A stretch of DNA of 64,000 nt from Gnetum montanum (GCA_015680685.1 MNCI01036132.1:620138-684137); one strand, 5' to 3'. Counted from the stretch's first letter, positions 34,071 through 45,873 are shown. Notes: generated by a model not told the origin, from the letters alone. Made by a program: numbers and translations.

Positions 34071-36234
34071 AATGGGAAGGACCTTATATTATTTATGCAA
34101 CTTTTCCTTCAGGGGCCATGACAATATACAAACCTGAGAGCCCAGATAAGAAACTATTGGTCAATGTACAACAAACCAAACCTTTCCATGAGCTTAGAAT
34201 AGCCAGTACACATGCTACCTCTGATAGTGGATAACCTTGCTCACTATTTCGGATCTCCTCCTTCCAACTCAGTTGTGGGGGAGATGGCTACCTATGCTAA
34301 CCATTCTAGGCCCTCAGTTGTTTTTGAATTTTTTTTTACACATTTTTGTTTCACACATTTTTGTTTTACACATTTTTTCAACTTTTCTTATTTTTTTTTA
34401 CACCATCATTCATATTTTTACTATTTTTTCTATTACTTGATTTACTTTTATTCATCATCCAATAAGTCATCATGATGGTGGATTGAATTATATCATATCG
34501 ATTGCTAATGTTTTGTTTTTACCTTTGAATGAATTATGATGCTGATATTAAGGTATGGTTCTTTTGGTAAAATAGGCAATGATTCCACACCATCCACTCA
34601 TCCATACAACTCTATGGTCTCCTTTGGCTTGGAACTATACAGTCCCTCTTTTTCTAAGTAAACTTTTAATGAATTGGTGGCTGGGTACTTTTCAAACCAA
34701 GGAAAGACTCAAAGGATGAAAAGGATGTGACTTCAAGGGGATTCGATGCATTTGTTCTTGTCATTCTCTTGGGTGCTTGGATGTTTTTTCTTAGGTTTTC
34801 CACCATTCTGACATTGTTTAAAAATCGAGAAGCTGAGTGAATAAAAATAATTCTTTGCATGGTGTGGTTCTCATGCATAAACATAAAAAAAAAAAGAGAA
34901 AAAGGTGAGAATTCAAAGCACACCCCTTAGACATAATAAAGCAATATGGGCTATAAGCGCTGGTTATGGTATTGGAAAGACATGTTACCCATGCCTGAAG
35001 ATTCCCTCTAACTAAGGTCCTTTCTCGCTTCCTACTTCTCCATCTCACTCTCCTTGGGATGGTGGTCACTCTTTGTGGAAGCATTCTTGTTACCTCAAGA
35101 GGATGGATTGGCCAAGTGTATTGATGCGAGGTCACTGAATGTGGTTGGTTTGAGTCTGGATTTAGGATGAGTTCTACTCAGTTATCTTAACCATGAAATA
35201 TACAAGGGGCTTTACACAACCTTGTTCTTGGGATTCCAGTCCATTCTCTCCTCTCCATCTTTCTTCCCATCTTCCACCTCATTGTCAGTTTTATCATTAG
35301 TCCTTTCTGGGTTGATGCATTCTTTTTCTTTGGTACATTCTTGTGAGTAAGTTTTTAACTCTTGCTTCCGAATGACATTCCTAGAGCCTACAAACTCTTT
35401 GGTTTGTGGGTTTTTTAGGGCATAAAGGGCATGAGCCTACTTTGGGGAGGATCCACTGGAATTTATTTTTCGTGCAGTTATTAACTTCTTTCCCTTAAAC
35501 ATTTTCTGCAATCAATCATTTCTTGTTTCATCCCCATTCATGACATCCATTTTATTGGCATTTCCGTTGATATTTTTCATCTTTCTTGTTCCTCATGTTT
35601 TTCCATCTTATAGCTACTAGATATTCGCTCTTAGTTGTGGGGGCCCTAGCATAAATTTTTCAATTTTTTCCATTTTACTAATTGCCTAACCCCTACATCT
35701 TGGATAGTTACCAGTGATAAATCTTCGAACCAGTTTCTACCATAACCACAACTTAGCCAATGTGCTTCATATCGAGGCAAAGTATTAACTGCATTGTGGA
35801 TTATCTATCCTTTCTCATTTGTGACTGTGTTGTGTGTGTAGATGGTGATCATACAAATAATGGACTGGGCTTGTAGGAAGCACTTAGGATGGACCGAAAC
35901 TAGAGCATTTATGAAAGGAGCAAGTTTGGTGGCATAGTTATGGATAAACAACGGAAGGCGCAATCTCGACATTGGTGGTAACACGCTCCATCTTCTTTCT
36001 CTCTCTCTTTTTCTCTTCAAGCTACCAAATAAAGGCTTATATGTCATTTATGTATGAGTGTTCATTGAAATGGTCATGAACACTAATGTTGTACCATGCT
36101 TATTGATCCGTTCACTGCGCATATTGAGTCTATCATCCCATTCCACTGTTAGTTGTCAATTGGTCAATAATCCCATTCCTTCCCAATATTTTGTAAGGAA
36201 CTCGAGGATAAGATTTCATTCAGTCATGGAGGTA
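34071..36234 (+). mobile_element. Deletion joint, integrase tail and 3' region of E4
   Basis: 34071-34210 aligns with the very end of the E3 integrase ORF (YKPxSPDKKxLVN, KPFHE). The PPT-like block is at 34269-34284 (CAGTTGTGGGGGAG), a second at 35631-35643, and the true PPT (CAGTCATGGAGG) at 36221-36232. TTTTTACACA repeats at 34325-34380. The remainder aligns with E2 and E3 3' regions and holds no gene. Confidence 0.78.
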
Positions 36235-37190
36235 TGATGAGAGTGGTTACTCCAGTGGTTTATTCTAATTATTAGATCAGTTACTCTAGTAGTTTATTCT
36301 AATTATTAAAGTAGTTACTCTAGCAATTTATCCTCATTATTAGAGCAGTTACTCTAGCGATTTATTCTAATTGTAAAAGTGGTTACTCTAATTATTAGAG
36401 TAGTTACTCCCAAGCCTATAAATACAGTGCCCAGGCGCATAATTGGGAGGAATTTTTTAGTACTCAAGTAGCAAAATTCTTGTAGTCTTTTTGAAAGTTA
36501 GAGTATTTTCCAAGTGCCCATAGCAGGAGGTCTAAGTGTGGACAGATCTTTATTCGAGCATTGTGTACCTGAGCATACCTTGTGTATGGTAATAAAGACG
36601 AGCTCTTTGATTCATCCTTGCAGCATTTGAGATTTTTTTTCTTACGCATTTCTTTTATTTTATTTTCTTATGCATTTATTTTATTTTATTTTATTTTATT
36701 TTATGTACTTTACATTTTTGTTATTAACACAGCAATTCATTTTGATTAATTAAGCAAATCATTAAATTACACAAGCATGACCACTTCGAGCATGTGTGTA
36801 ATGCTTGGTAACCCTATAACAATTAGCATTTGGTAATCCCAGCAATGTTGCACTGGTTCAGGATGTGTACGACAAGTGGGAACGAATGCTGGTGTTAGGA
36901 TTAGTTAGAACTTAGTTAATGAGTAGTTAAGTTAAATTAGTCACTTAGTTACCTCTCTCCTTCCCTACTAGCATAGGACATAAAAACATAAAAGCTATAA
37001 AAATCATATGCCTCAAGCTTACTTAACCATACAATCATGACATACAGGTAAGCTTGGGAAGACAACGATCAACCAACCCATCATTGTTCCACAAGGGCGC
37101 ATAAGCACTTAGTCCTTGGAATTCGACCGGATCATGCGTGAAATGCTCGTATTAGTATGGATGAGTGTAGGGGTACCTCGCCGCTCATCA
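36235..37190 (+). repeat. 3' LTR of E4
   Basis: TGATGAGAGTGG to CGCTCATCA. U3 array of TTACTCTAG/TTCTAATTATTAGAG. TATAAATA at 36417-36424. Close match to the 5' LTR. Confidence 0.93.
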
Positions 37191-37195
37191 CTAGT

Positions 37196-37880
37196 CCATC
37201 ATTATTCCATTAAGACTGGTAGAAGACATCGTGACCACTATTTGTGGGTTGTCATATCCTATTAACTTCCTAGTAATCAAGGTGGAGAACTGCAAGGGAG
37301 ACTTCTCAATTATTATGGGAAGGGCATGGTTAAGCACTGTTGATGCCAAAATGGGCATTAGAGATCTTTCCTTAGAGATATTCAAAGAACATGAATTTGG
37401 AAAGATCGAGAAGAAGAGAGTTCCATGTATTACGTATAGCAATTCAGGGTGTCATTATGTGTGAAAGCTATGATCAGTGAAGCAACCCTCTATCTCTATA
37501 TGTAAGTAGTGTGAACTGAAAGCTAAAATCCAAAGATGTCTGTATGCGGAAACCACAAAATAAGAAGACACCCAGTGGATGACAGATGATTTTAGTAGCA
37601 ATACATTGTGCATGGAACCTACTGAGGGCCTAACATGTGATTATGTTGCAAGTATGGATGAACTTGAGCAAGTTCATCACTAGCTATTCGAGGGAGTAAA
37701 TGATGATATCAATTGGGAAGAGTTGGAGATTGTTGACAATTTCAAACAAGAACCACTTGAATTAAAGACACTACCAACTGGAATGGAGTATGTGTTCTTA
37801 AAAAATGAAAATTTGGTCATTATTAATGCCAAACTTACTATAGAACAAAAGAAGATGTTGATGAATGTTGTGGGAAAATG
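37196..37880 (+). pseudogene. Protease of E3, second half, and linker
   Basis: Resumes the E3 protease after E4: LVEDIVTTICGLSYPINFLV and DFSIIMGRAWLSTVD (open 37231-37464). The linker includes ETTKxEDTQW and the LPTGMEYVFLKNENLVIINA block that precedes RT in E4. Confidence 0.87.
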
Positions 37881-39200
37881 GTCAATAGCCTTTGCCTAGT
37901 CATATTTTGAGATCATAAGAATAGATCCAAGAATATGCCACCACCAGATATACATTGATCCTACTATTAAGCTGAAATGACAATCATAGTGGTGATTGAA
38001 TCCCAAAGTAAAGTAGATTGTCAAAGAGGAGATTGAGCAACTCCTCAAGGCGGGATTCATCTACCTTGTTGCAGATAGTAAGTGGGTTAGCGCACTCATG
38101 ATTGTGCCCAAGAAAGTAGGCAAATGGTGGGTGTGCATTGAATTCTAGCTGCTTAATATGGCAACTTACAAAGATCATTTTTTGTTGCCCTTTGTTGACC
38201 AAGTGCTAAACACCATTTTTGGGCATAGCTACTATAGTTTTCTAGATGGTTATAGTGGCTATAATCAAATCCAAATCACACTAGAGGACCAGGTGAAGAT
38301 GACTTTCACAAGTCCTTGGGGAACTTTCACTTACCGTTAAATGTCATTCAGTCTATGTAATGCCCAAACTACATTTCAACGAGTAGTCCTTAGCATTTTT
38401 CAACAAGAAATTGGTAGCAGGGTAGAAATCTTCATGGATGACTTTTCTACCTATGGAGCTACATTTGAGTAAGCCCTAGAATGTCTTGAGTAGGTGTTGA
38501 GGAGATGTGTCGAAACAAACCTCCAACTTAATTAGCAAAAGAGCCATCCTATGGTCCAAGAAGGTATAGTCTTGGGGCACCATATCTCAAAAGCAAGAAT
38601 CGAGGTGGACGCTAAAAAGATAAGGGTCATCCAAGGAACAACCCGTTAACCAAAAATAGTTTAAACAGTGTGATCATTCCTTGGTCATACTGGCTACTAC
38701 CAATGCTTTATCAAGAACTTTTCCAAAATTGCCAAGTTGTTGATTGAATTAACAAAGAAAGATGCACCATTTGTCTGGACCCAAGCATGTGAAACAACAT
38801 TTCAACAATTGAAGCAGAAGCTTGTTGAGACCCTAATTCTACAAGCACCTGATTGGTCGAGGCCATTTCATGTGATGACTAGTGCACCAAATTATGCTTT
38901 GGGGGCAGTGCTTACACAGATGGATGATCAAAGACATCCATATTACATTCAATGCATGAGCCAAAGTATCATAGGTGCACAGCTAAACTACGCCACTACA
39001 AAAAAAGAGTTGATGGTGGTGATGTTTGCCTTAGAAAAGTTCAGGCACTATGTGCTTGGTTATAAAGTGTTCATGCACATAGATCATAACTCCATCCAAT
39101 TTTTCATGAATAAACCAATGGTGAACCATCATACGGTGGCTTGTGAATTTATAAGAGTTCAATCTCACAATGGTAGTAGATCAAAATGGTGATGAAAATG
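37881..39200 (+). pseudogene. Reverse transcriptase and RNase H of E3
   Basis: RT from SIAFA, stop, SYFEIIRIDP, through MATYKDHFLLPFVDQVL, FLDGYSGYNQIQI and the catalytic FMDDFSTYGA (near 38435-38464, both Asp present). Stops interrupt the frame at about ten places, many at Gln or Trp codons. RNase H is open from 38737 to 39192: FVWTQACETTFQQLKQ, then HVMTSAPNYALGAVLTQ, where the first catalytic Asp is lost (relatives: CDASDYAVGAVL), KKELMVVMFALEKFRHY and HIDHNSIQFFM. The last Asp is present. Confidence 0.9.
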
Positions 39201-39409
39201 TGGTCATCGACCACTTATCACGATTAAGATGGGATGACAAGGAGAAAGAGAGCCCCTTATCTAATCAATTTCCTAATGAATATCTCTTTGCATGGGCTAT
39301 TAATGCACAAGTGCCTAATGAACCAAGATGGTATAATGTCATTCTTACTTATCTGCTTAAGCAAGAACTACTGCAAGGGCTAGACACCTGGAAGAAACAA
39401 CAGTTTCTT

Positions 39410-40560
39410 CACTAGGTTAAGTGTTTCATGGAAATCAATAGGAAACTTTACAAAGTATATTCCTATGGCCTGGTACATTGGTGTATCCTTGACATGAATC
39501 AATTGTGCATTCTCTATGATGCTCACGAAGGCCCTTGTGGGGGCCATTATGCTGAGATATGCACAACCATAAAAATCCTCATGGCAAGATATTATTGGCT
39601 AACAATCTTCAGAGATGCACACTAGTTCGTTCGTGCTTGTGATCATTGTCAGAGAGATGGTGGAATGATAACTTGAATGAAGGAGCCATAGCAATGGATT
39701 CAACCTCTTAAGCCATTCAATATTTGGGGCATTGACTTTATGGATCCCATCACGCCTATGTCAAATGGAAAGGCATATATAATAGTCGTGATTGACTATT
39801 GCACTAAGTGGGCAGAAGTAGTAGTCATCACTTACTATACACCCACTACTGCTACTCGATTTGTACAATAGAACATCATAAATAGGTTTGGTATGCCTTG
39901 TGCATTATTTTTTGACAATGGAACTCATTTCATAGGTGCCACTTTTTGAAAACTTATGCAGCACTTGAGGGTTGAGCACAAACTCACAACACCCTATCAC
40001 CCTCAAGCCAATGGTCAAGCTGAAGTCACTAATCAAGAGATTATGAAAATTATAACATGCACTATTAGCAAGTACCGAAGGGACTGGAGCACCAAACTAA
40101 ACAATGCCCTTTGGGCCTATCGCTCCACATGGAAGCTTCCCATAGGTTATTCTCCTTATGAGCTCATGTACAGAAAACTACCAACATTGCCCATTCAATC
40201 GGAGCTCTGTACACTCTCTACAGCCTATGACCTTAACATGGATCTAAGTCTAGCACAAAAGGAAAGATTAATGAACCTCAACTTGCTAGATGAAAATCAA
40301 TTAATGGCCTTGTCATCCAACAAAGTGCATAAGGCATTCAACAAGAAACGCCATGATCTCAAAATAAGAAAATTCAAGTTTCAACCATGAGATAAGGTTC
40401 TCTACTGGAATCCTACACATGTACCTCAATGAACCAAGTTTCAAATGTTGCAGGAAGGACCTTACATTATCGAAGAGACTTTTCCATCTAGGGACATGAT
40501 TATATATAAACCTGATAGCCCAGATAAGAAGCAATTAGTCAACATGTAACAACTAAAACC
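39410..40560 (+). pseudogene. Integrase of E3
   Basis: The zinc-binding domain keeps its residues (DAHEGPCGGHY, then ARYYW and ACDHCQR). The core has Asp at 39734-39736 (WGIDFMDP), Asp at 39914-39916 (FFDNGTHF) and Glu at 40022-40024 (NGQAEVTN), which is D-35-E spacing. The block from 39956 to 40390 is open (144 codons). The C-terminal part (PYIIEETFPSRDMIIYKPD) ends at a TAA near 40547. About five stops elsewhere. Joins cDNA ends to target DNA in active relatives. Confidence 0.92.
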
Positions 40561-40978
40561 TTTCCATGAGCCCAAGCCAACCAACTCAATAAACACCTCG
40601 CAAGATGGACAACCATGCTCAATCTTTCAGATCTCCTCCTTACAACTTAGTCATGGGAGAGATGGCCATCCATACTAACAATTGAAGCAGCTCTTTAGTC
40701 TTTCAACTTTTTGTTTTACACATTTTTGGTTTTACAACTTTTTGTTTTTCATATTCTTTGTTTTAATTCTCTTTGTTTTTCAGGTTATTGATCTTTTCTA
40801 AGTTTTTGTTTTACACCATCATTAGTATATTTAATATTTTTTGAATATCTTTTACTTTCTTTTATATTTTTTCATGTTTGATGTAATTTTCTACTCTTTT
40901 TGCTGATAAGGCGCTAGGTACAATGGTAATGCGCTACTCAATGATGGTATGTATCATTTGTGATTTGATTATTAATGT
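40561..40978 (+). mobile_element. Start of the E3 3' region, left of E5
   Basis: Contains the PPT-like block TTAGTCATGGGAGAGATGG (40647-40665) and T-rich repeats (TTTTACACAT, TTTGTTTT). Aligns with 21720-22070 of E2. No gene. Confidence 0.7.
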
Positions 40979-42203
40979 TGATGAGTGGCGAGGTACCCCT
41001 ACACTCAACCATACGAATATGAGTGTGTATGCGCGATCCGGTCGAACTCCGCAAACTAAATGCCTTAACGCCACAAGAAACACTTGGGGTTAATCGTTCG
41101 TTGTCTTCCCAGGCTTGCTTGTATGTGTCATGGTGTATGGTTAAGCAAGTTTGAGGTATATGATTTTTTGGTATTTTTCAGTTTATCTCCTAAGCTATGA
41201 GGGAAAGGGTTGAGAAACTAACTAACTCTAACTAATGTCCTAAGTCTAAATTAACTAGCGTCAGCATCTGTTCCCACTTACCGGACACACCCTGAACTAT
41301 GCAACTGTGGCTACCAAACGCTAATCGTTACTGGGATCACNNNNNNNNNNNNNNNNNNNNNNNNNNNNNNNNNNNNNNNNNNNNNNNNNNNNNNNNNNNN
41401 NNNNNNNNNNNNNNNNNNNNNNNNNNNNNNNNNNNNNNNNNNNNNNNNNNNNNNNNNNNNNNNNNNNNNNNNNNNNNNNNNNNNNNNNNNNNNNNNNNNN
41501 NNNNNNNNNNNNNNNNNNNNNNNNNNNNNNNNNNNNNNNNNNNNNNNNNNNNNNNNNNNNNNNNNNNNNNNNNNNNNNNNNNNNNNNNNNNNNNNNNNNN
41601 NNNNNNNNNNNNNNNNNNNNNNNNNNNNNNNNNNNNNNNNNNNNNNNNNNNNNNNNNNNNNNNNNNNNNNNNNNNNNNNNNNNNNNNNNNNNNNNNNNNN
41701 NNNNNNNNNNNNNNNNNNNNNNNNNNNNNNNNNNNNNNNNNNNNNNNNNNNNNNNNNNNNNNNNNNNNNNNNNNNNNNNNNNNNNNNNNNNNNNNNNNNN
41801 NNNNNNNNNNNNNNNNNNNNNNNNNNNNNNNNNNNNNNNNNNNNNNNNNNNNNNNNNNNNNNNNNNNNNNNNNNNNNNNNNNNNNNNNNNNNNNNNNNNN
41901 NNNNNNNNNNNNNNNNNNNNNNNNNNNNNNNNNNNNNNNNNNNNNNNNNNNNNNNNNNNNNNNNNNNNNNNNNNNNNNNNNNNNNNNNNNGTTCACTCTA
42001 GGACTCCTACTGCGGGCACATGGGAAATTAATCTAACTCTGGAGTGTTCAAGCTGCCAGAGCTTCGCTACTTCTAGCCAGGATTCCCAAATGAAGGGAGT
42101 GCCACCTCTTATTTATAGATATGGTGGCGGACCGCGATATCGCATACGCGATATCACAGGGGAAGACGCGATATCGCGGCACTATGCATGTCGCATCTCA
42201 TCA
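40979..42203 (-). mobile_element. E5: inverted LTR of the E2 type (solo LTR, or element hidden by the gap)
   Basis: Perfect target-site copies AATGT at 40974-40978 and 42204-42208. Starts TGATGAGTGG, ends CATCTCATCA. Read on the minus strand it aligns with the E2 LTR, including four GATATCGC words and TATAAATA (42117-42110). Only about 240 bp of the expected LTR is missing across a 650-N gap, so either it is a solo LTR with a badly sized gap or two LTRs and an internal region have been collapsed. Confidence 0.88.
41341..41990. other. Assembly gap, 650 N
   Basis: 650 unknown bases inside E5. Two long open frames that cross it consist only of unknown residues and are not genes. Confidence 0.98.
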
Positions 42204-42208
42204 AATGT

Positions 42209-43977
42209 CTAGTTTCTAACTTTGAATTTTGTTACTAATAACTAAGACATGGTTTCTTTTCATGTAATAGATAGTGAGTCCACATCATTCACCCATCCAC
42301 ACACTCCATGGTTTTCCTTGTTTTGGAAGCGTGCAGTCCCTTTTCCATTAATACAACTTTAATAAATTTGTGACTTGTGTTGTTTCTAGAATTAGAAAGG
42401 ATTCAAAGGTTCGAACAAGGTGTGGTTTCAAAGGGATGCAGTATTCTTCCTGCTTTTCTATTTTCCTATGTGTAGGGATGTTCTCGTGAACTTCTTACCA
42501 TTCCATGTCATTCCACAATAGAAAGTCGAATAAGTTCTTGCATGGTGTGGTCCTCATCAAAAAGAGAGAGAGATATATATATGAGGATTCAAAGCACACC
42601 CCTTGGACAAAATAAATGTGAAAACACATGGGTCTTTGCATAGTGTGGTTCCTATTCAAAAAAATGGGAATTCAAAGCACATCCCTTAGACCAAATAAAA
42701 GGGCTACAAGCACTAGTTATGGGCCTTGTCTTGTCTTCTCTAACTAAGGCCCTTTCTCACTTCCTACTTATTCTCTAATTTGGAATGGTGGTTGTTTTGT
42801 GGGAGCATTCTTGTGTCTCAAGGGATCGACTAGTCTTAGAATGTCGATGCGAAGTCACTAAAAGTGGTTGGTTTTGGTCTGGACTAAGGATGGATCCTAC
42901 CAAGTTATTTAATCACAAACTCCACAAGGGACTTCATGTGACCATAATTAGAAACTCCATTCCATTCTCTCTCTCATCCATCTATGCTTTTTATGTCTCA
43001 CCTCACTGTTGGTTTCATGTTTTGATTTGATGTTCTAGTTTGATGTGTCAGGATTCNTGAGGTGAGACATAAAAAGCATAGATGGATGAGAGAGAGAATG
43101 GAATGGAGTTTCTAATTATGGTCACATGAAGTCCCTTGTGGAGTTTGTGATTAAATAACTTGGTAGGATCCATCCTTAGTCCAGACCAAAACCAACCACT
43201 TTTAGTGACTTCGCATCGACATTCTAAGACTAGTCGATCCCTTGAGACACAAGAATGCTCCCACAAAACAACCACCATTCCAAATTAGAGAATAAGTAGG
43301 AAGTGAGAAAGGGCCTTANATTCTTTTTATTTACCCCATTAATGCCATCCAATTGTGCACATCTTTACAACTATTTTTAGTGAATTCTTTCTTTTTATTA
43401 TTGTGAATTTCTATACCCTCTTTTCAGTATTCTTTGTGTTAAGCTTTTTCTGAATTTTATGGATCACTTCTCTTACCTAACCTATTTGCTAGTCTTACCA
43501 CTAAAATTATCAAGCATCCAGTCTACCAAAATCACAACTTAGCTAGGTATAACCACTGATGAGATAAGGTATTCAGCCACTATGTGTTACACTTATATAC
43601 TAATCCTTGATTTTGTTGTAATTGTAGTGGGAAGCATGGACTGAAAGCAGGATTGTCTTCACCAAGGATGATGCAGCAATATCACTCATGGGAAATTATT
43701 CATGATCACTGGATCTCTTCTACCTCTCCCTCATTCTTTTGTTGCCAAGAGGGGTTGGATGTCCATTGGATTCGAGGGTGTTCTTTCTTGTTGTCATTAA
43801 CACCCAATTTTGTACACAATTGTAATGATGTATGCTTGGGCACTTCTATATTTGTTTATTTCCCCTATGTCACTCTGCATGTCAATCAAACATTCCATAC
43901 CTCCTAATATATTCTGTAAGAGACTTTTTCCTCTTCTTCTGTACTCAAAAATGAGTTTTCATTTAGTCGTGGAGGTA
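42209..43977 (+). mobile_element. Rest of the E3 3' region
   Basis: Continues from 40978. 42540-42770 aligns with 22380-22560 of E2 (CATGGTGTGGTTCTCAT, CAAAGCACACCCCTTAGAC, ACAAGCACTAGTTATGG). The true PPT is TTAGTCGTGGAGG at 43963-43975. It contains the N-bracketed inverted copy described separately. No gene. Confidence 0.75.
42745..43318. repeat. 261-bp inverted duplication bracketed by single Ns
   Basis: 43058-43318 is the reverse complement of 42745-43005: the same 70-odd residues (MVVVLWEHSCVSRDRLVLEC and on) can be read from both strands. Single N characters sit exactly at both ends of the inverted copy (43057 and 43319). No other element copy has this inversion. It is most likely an error of gap filling and not biology. 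Confidence 0.9.
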
Positions 43978-44859
43978 TGATGAATCGTGTTTTACATGAG
44001 CCCCGATCTCAGGTATCCAATATTGGGGTGGCCGTGATATCGGATACGCAATATCATAGTCCAAGATGCAATATCGGGTATGTGATATCACACGGTATTC
44101 CTAGGCCTACAAATACAGCCCTTGGGCACATGATTCAAGAGAGTTTTTTAGTCAAGTAGCGAAATTCTTATAGTTTGTTCATTCGAGAGTTAAAATATTT
44201 TCCAAGTGCCAACAGGAGGAGGTCTAAGTGTAATTGGATTTATTCAAGCATTGATGTACCTGAACACACCATTGTGTTGGCAATAAAGACGAGCTCTTTG
44301 ATTCATTCTTGCAACACTTGAGACTTTCTTTCTTTATGCATTTATACATTGTGATTTCATGCAGTTTACATTTAACATTATTCATTTGGTAATTAATTTT
44401 GATTAATTAAGAAATTAATTAAAATACATTAGCACAACCCCTTTGAACATACGTGTGACACTCGGTAGCTTAGAAACAATTAGCATTTGACAACCCAGTG
44501 GTGTTTACACAAAGTTCAGGATGTGTCTAGGAAGTGGGGATGGTTGCTTGTGTTAGGCTAGATTAGAAAATAGTTCACTTAGCATTTAATTACTCTAACT
44601 TTCATTATTTTTTAGGTGATCAAATTGATAAAACATAAAATGATAAAAAACATAGAATGATAAAAATCTTATGCCTCGGTCACACTTAACCATAGACTTG
44701 AATTTCACAAGTGAGACTGGGAAGATAACGAATAGACAACATGAACTCATCATTTAGCTCTAGCATACTTGGTAATTAAAGTCTGTGGAATTCGATTAGA
44801 TCGCATGTGAACACCTGTGATTCATATGGTTGGGCGTAGGGGTACCTCGCCACTCATTA
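43978..44859 (+). repeat. 3' LTR of E3
   Basis: TGATGAATCG to ACTCATTA (inner copy: CATCA). The TATA position reads TACAAATA (44108-44115), one change from the 5' LTR. Aligns throughout with 24888-25743. Confidence 0.92.
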
Positions 44860-44893
44860 GTGTATAATATAACTAATCTAGTTCATAGCACCA

Positions 44894-44911
44894 TCCTCAA
44901 CAATGGCACTA
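44894..44911 (-). other. Primer binding site of E1 (tRNA-Asp), degenerate
   Basis: The minus strand reads TAGTGCCATTGTTGAGGA next to the LTR end. Relative to the tRNA-Asp complement, seven differences are seen in 18, six of them transitions. Confidence 0.65.
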
Positions 44912-44912
44912 A

Positions 44913-45873
44913 TGATGAGCGGCAAGGTACCCCATATGCCTAACCATATGAATCATAAGCATTCATGCATAATTTGGTCGAATTCCATGGATGCTAATTG
45001 TGGCATCTAGATTGTGAAGCCTTAATTATAATTTGTTGTCTTGCCACTTGGACTAGTGGTAGCTTTGTCACATATGGTTTAGTCCAAAGTGAGGCATATG
45101 ATTCTTAATGTTGTTTCAGCCTTAGGCTACTCTTAATAACAATAAAGAAAACAATTATTTAACTAATTAGTAATAGAAAGTAAAGTTGAAACTAGCCTAT
45201 GGGCAATGAGTGTTTGTGTCCAGCTTGCCGTATACATTATGAACCCACATACCCACTACTAGGATTACCAAGCGCTATGCTACTGGACGAACCAAGCAAT
45301 AACACTACTGGGATTACTAAGTAAATATGTGTTTACGCTTGAAACTAGTCACGCTCATTCCACCAATTTATCAACATGCATGGAAACGTAAATATTAACT
45401 AAGTACATGAAGCATAAATTGCATAGAAAGTAAATTTAACCTAAGTCAAAGTGCTATAATAAATTTAATCTAAGTCAAAGTGCTACAATGTATAAGAATC
45501 AATCTCGATCTTATTGTCATTCATGGAATGTGTCTAGGTACATTGCCACTTGAATAAGATGTCGTACAACTGACTCAGATCCACATTATGGGCATTCACT
45601 GATTATTCTTTAAAACTATGGAATAAAATTGCAAGATTTCAACTACTATATTGACCAAAGAATGCAAATACCTGATAGGAGCACATGTATTGATAGGAGA
45701 AAATAGACACTACATTAACAAGGCTGCCTCAACACTTCATTCTATGCATTGACGAGGCCTAGTCAATAGGGCCTAGTCGACGCGGCTACTTTGAAGCAGT
45801 TGCATTGAAGCAATTGCATCGAGGTAGTTGTGTTGAGGCGGTTGTGTTGACACAACCAACTGATGTTGCATTA
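44913..45873 (-). repeat. 5' LTR of E1
   Basis: Inner edge TGATGAGCGGC (44913). Outer edge ends CATTA (45873), that is TAATG on the minus strand. Aligns with 11934-12924. A small duplication (TAAATTTAATCTAAGTCAAAG, near 45430-45480) is unique to this copy. The TATA position is mutated (TATTGATA on the plus strand near 45690). Confidence 0.88.

Larger units (their letters stand above)
28636..37190 (+). mobile_element. E4: Athila-like element with gag, protease and RT but no RNase H or integrase
   Basis: Perfect target-site copies CTAGT at 28631-28635 and 37191-37195. The flanks are the two halves of E3 protease. Order: LTR (986 bp), primer site, gag, protease, RT, deletion joint at about 34070, last part of the integrase ORF, 3' region, PPT, LTR (956 bp). 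The joint fuses a site just after RT to the end of the integrase C-terminus (compare E3 38735 with 40450). Confidence 0.93.
24888..44859 (+). mobile_element. E3: Athila-like element with full but decayed gag-pol, hosting E4 and E5
   Basis: Target-site copies GTATA (24883-24887) and GTGTA (44860-44864). The equivalent uninterrupted leader in E6 (10835-10870) reads through with GTGTA on the complement, so the left copy carries one G-to-A change. Order: LTR, primer site, gag, protease (split by E4), RT, RNase H, integrase, 3' region (with E5), PPT, LTR. It is the only copy here that retains all pol domains, so it represents the kind of element that could once have supplied them to E1, E2 and E4. 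Confidence 0.9.
11934..45873 (-). mobile_element. E1: minus-strand Athila-like element hosting E2 and E3
   Basis: Target-site copies GCCTA (11929-11933) and GCCTC (45874-45878) flank the LTRs. Joining the copia gag across one copy restores its reading, which independently proves the insertion. E1's own DNA is: 5' LTR 45873-44913, primer site 44911-44894, leader 44893-44860 and 24882-24821, gag 24820-24434 and 17449-16255, post-gag and a protease-linker remnant to 15075, 3' region to 12949, PPT, 3' LTR 12924-11934. There is no RT, RNase H or integrase, so it is a gag-only derivative. E2 and E3 (with E4 and E5 inside) inserted later. Confidence 0.9.

Noticed and set aside
41299-42036. Long open frames on both strands over the gap
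   Set aside because: They consist of unknown residues from the 650 N.
42785-43278. Two identical mirror-image ORFs that could suggest a conserved gene pair
   Set aside because: They come from the N-bracketed inverted copy in non-coding E3 DNA.
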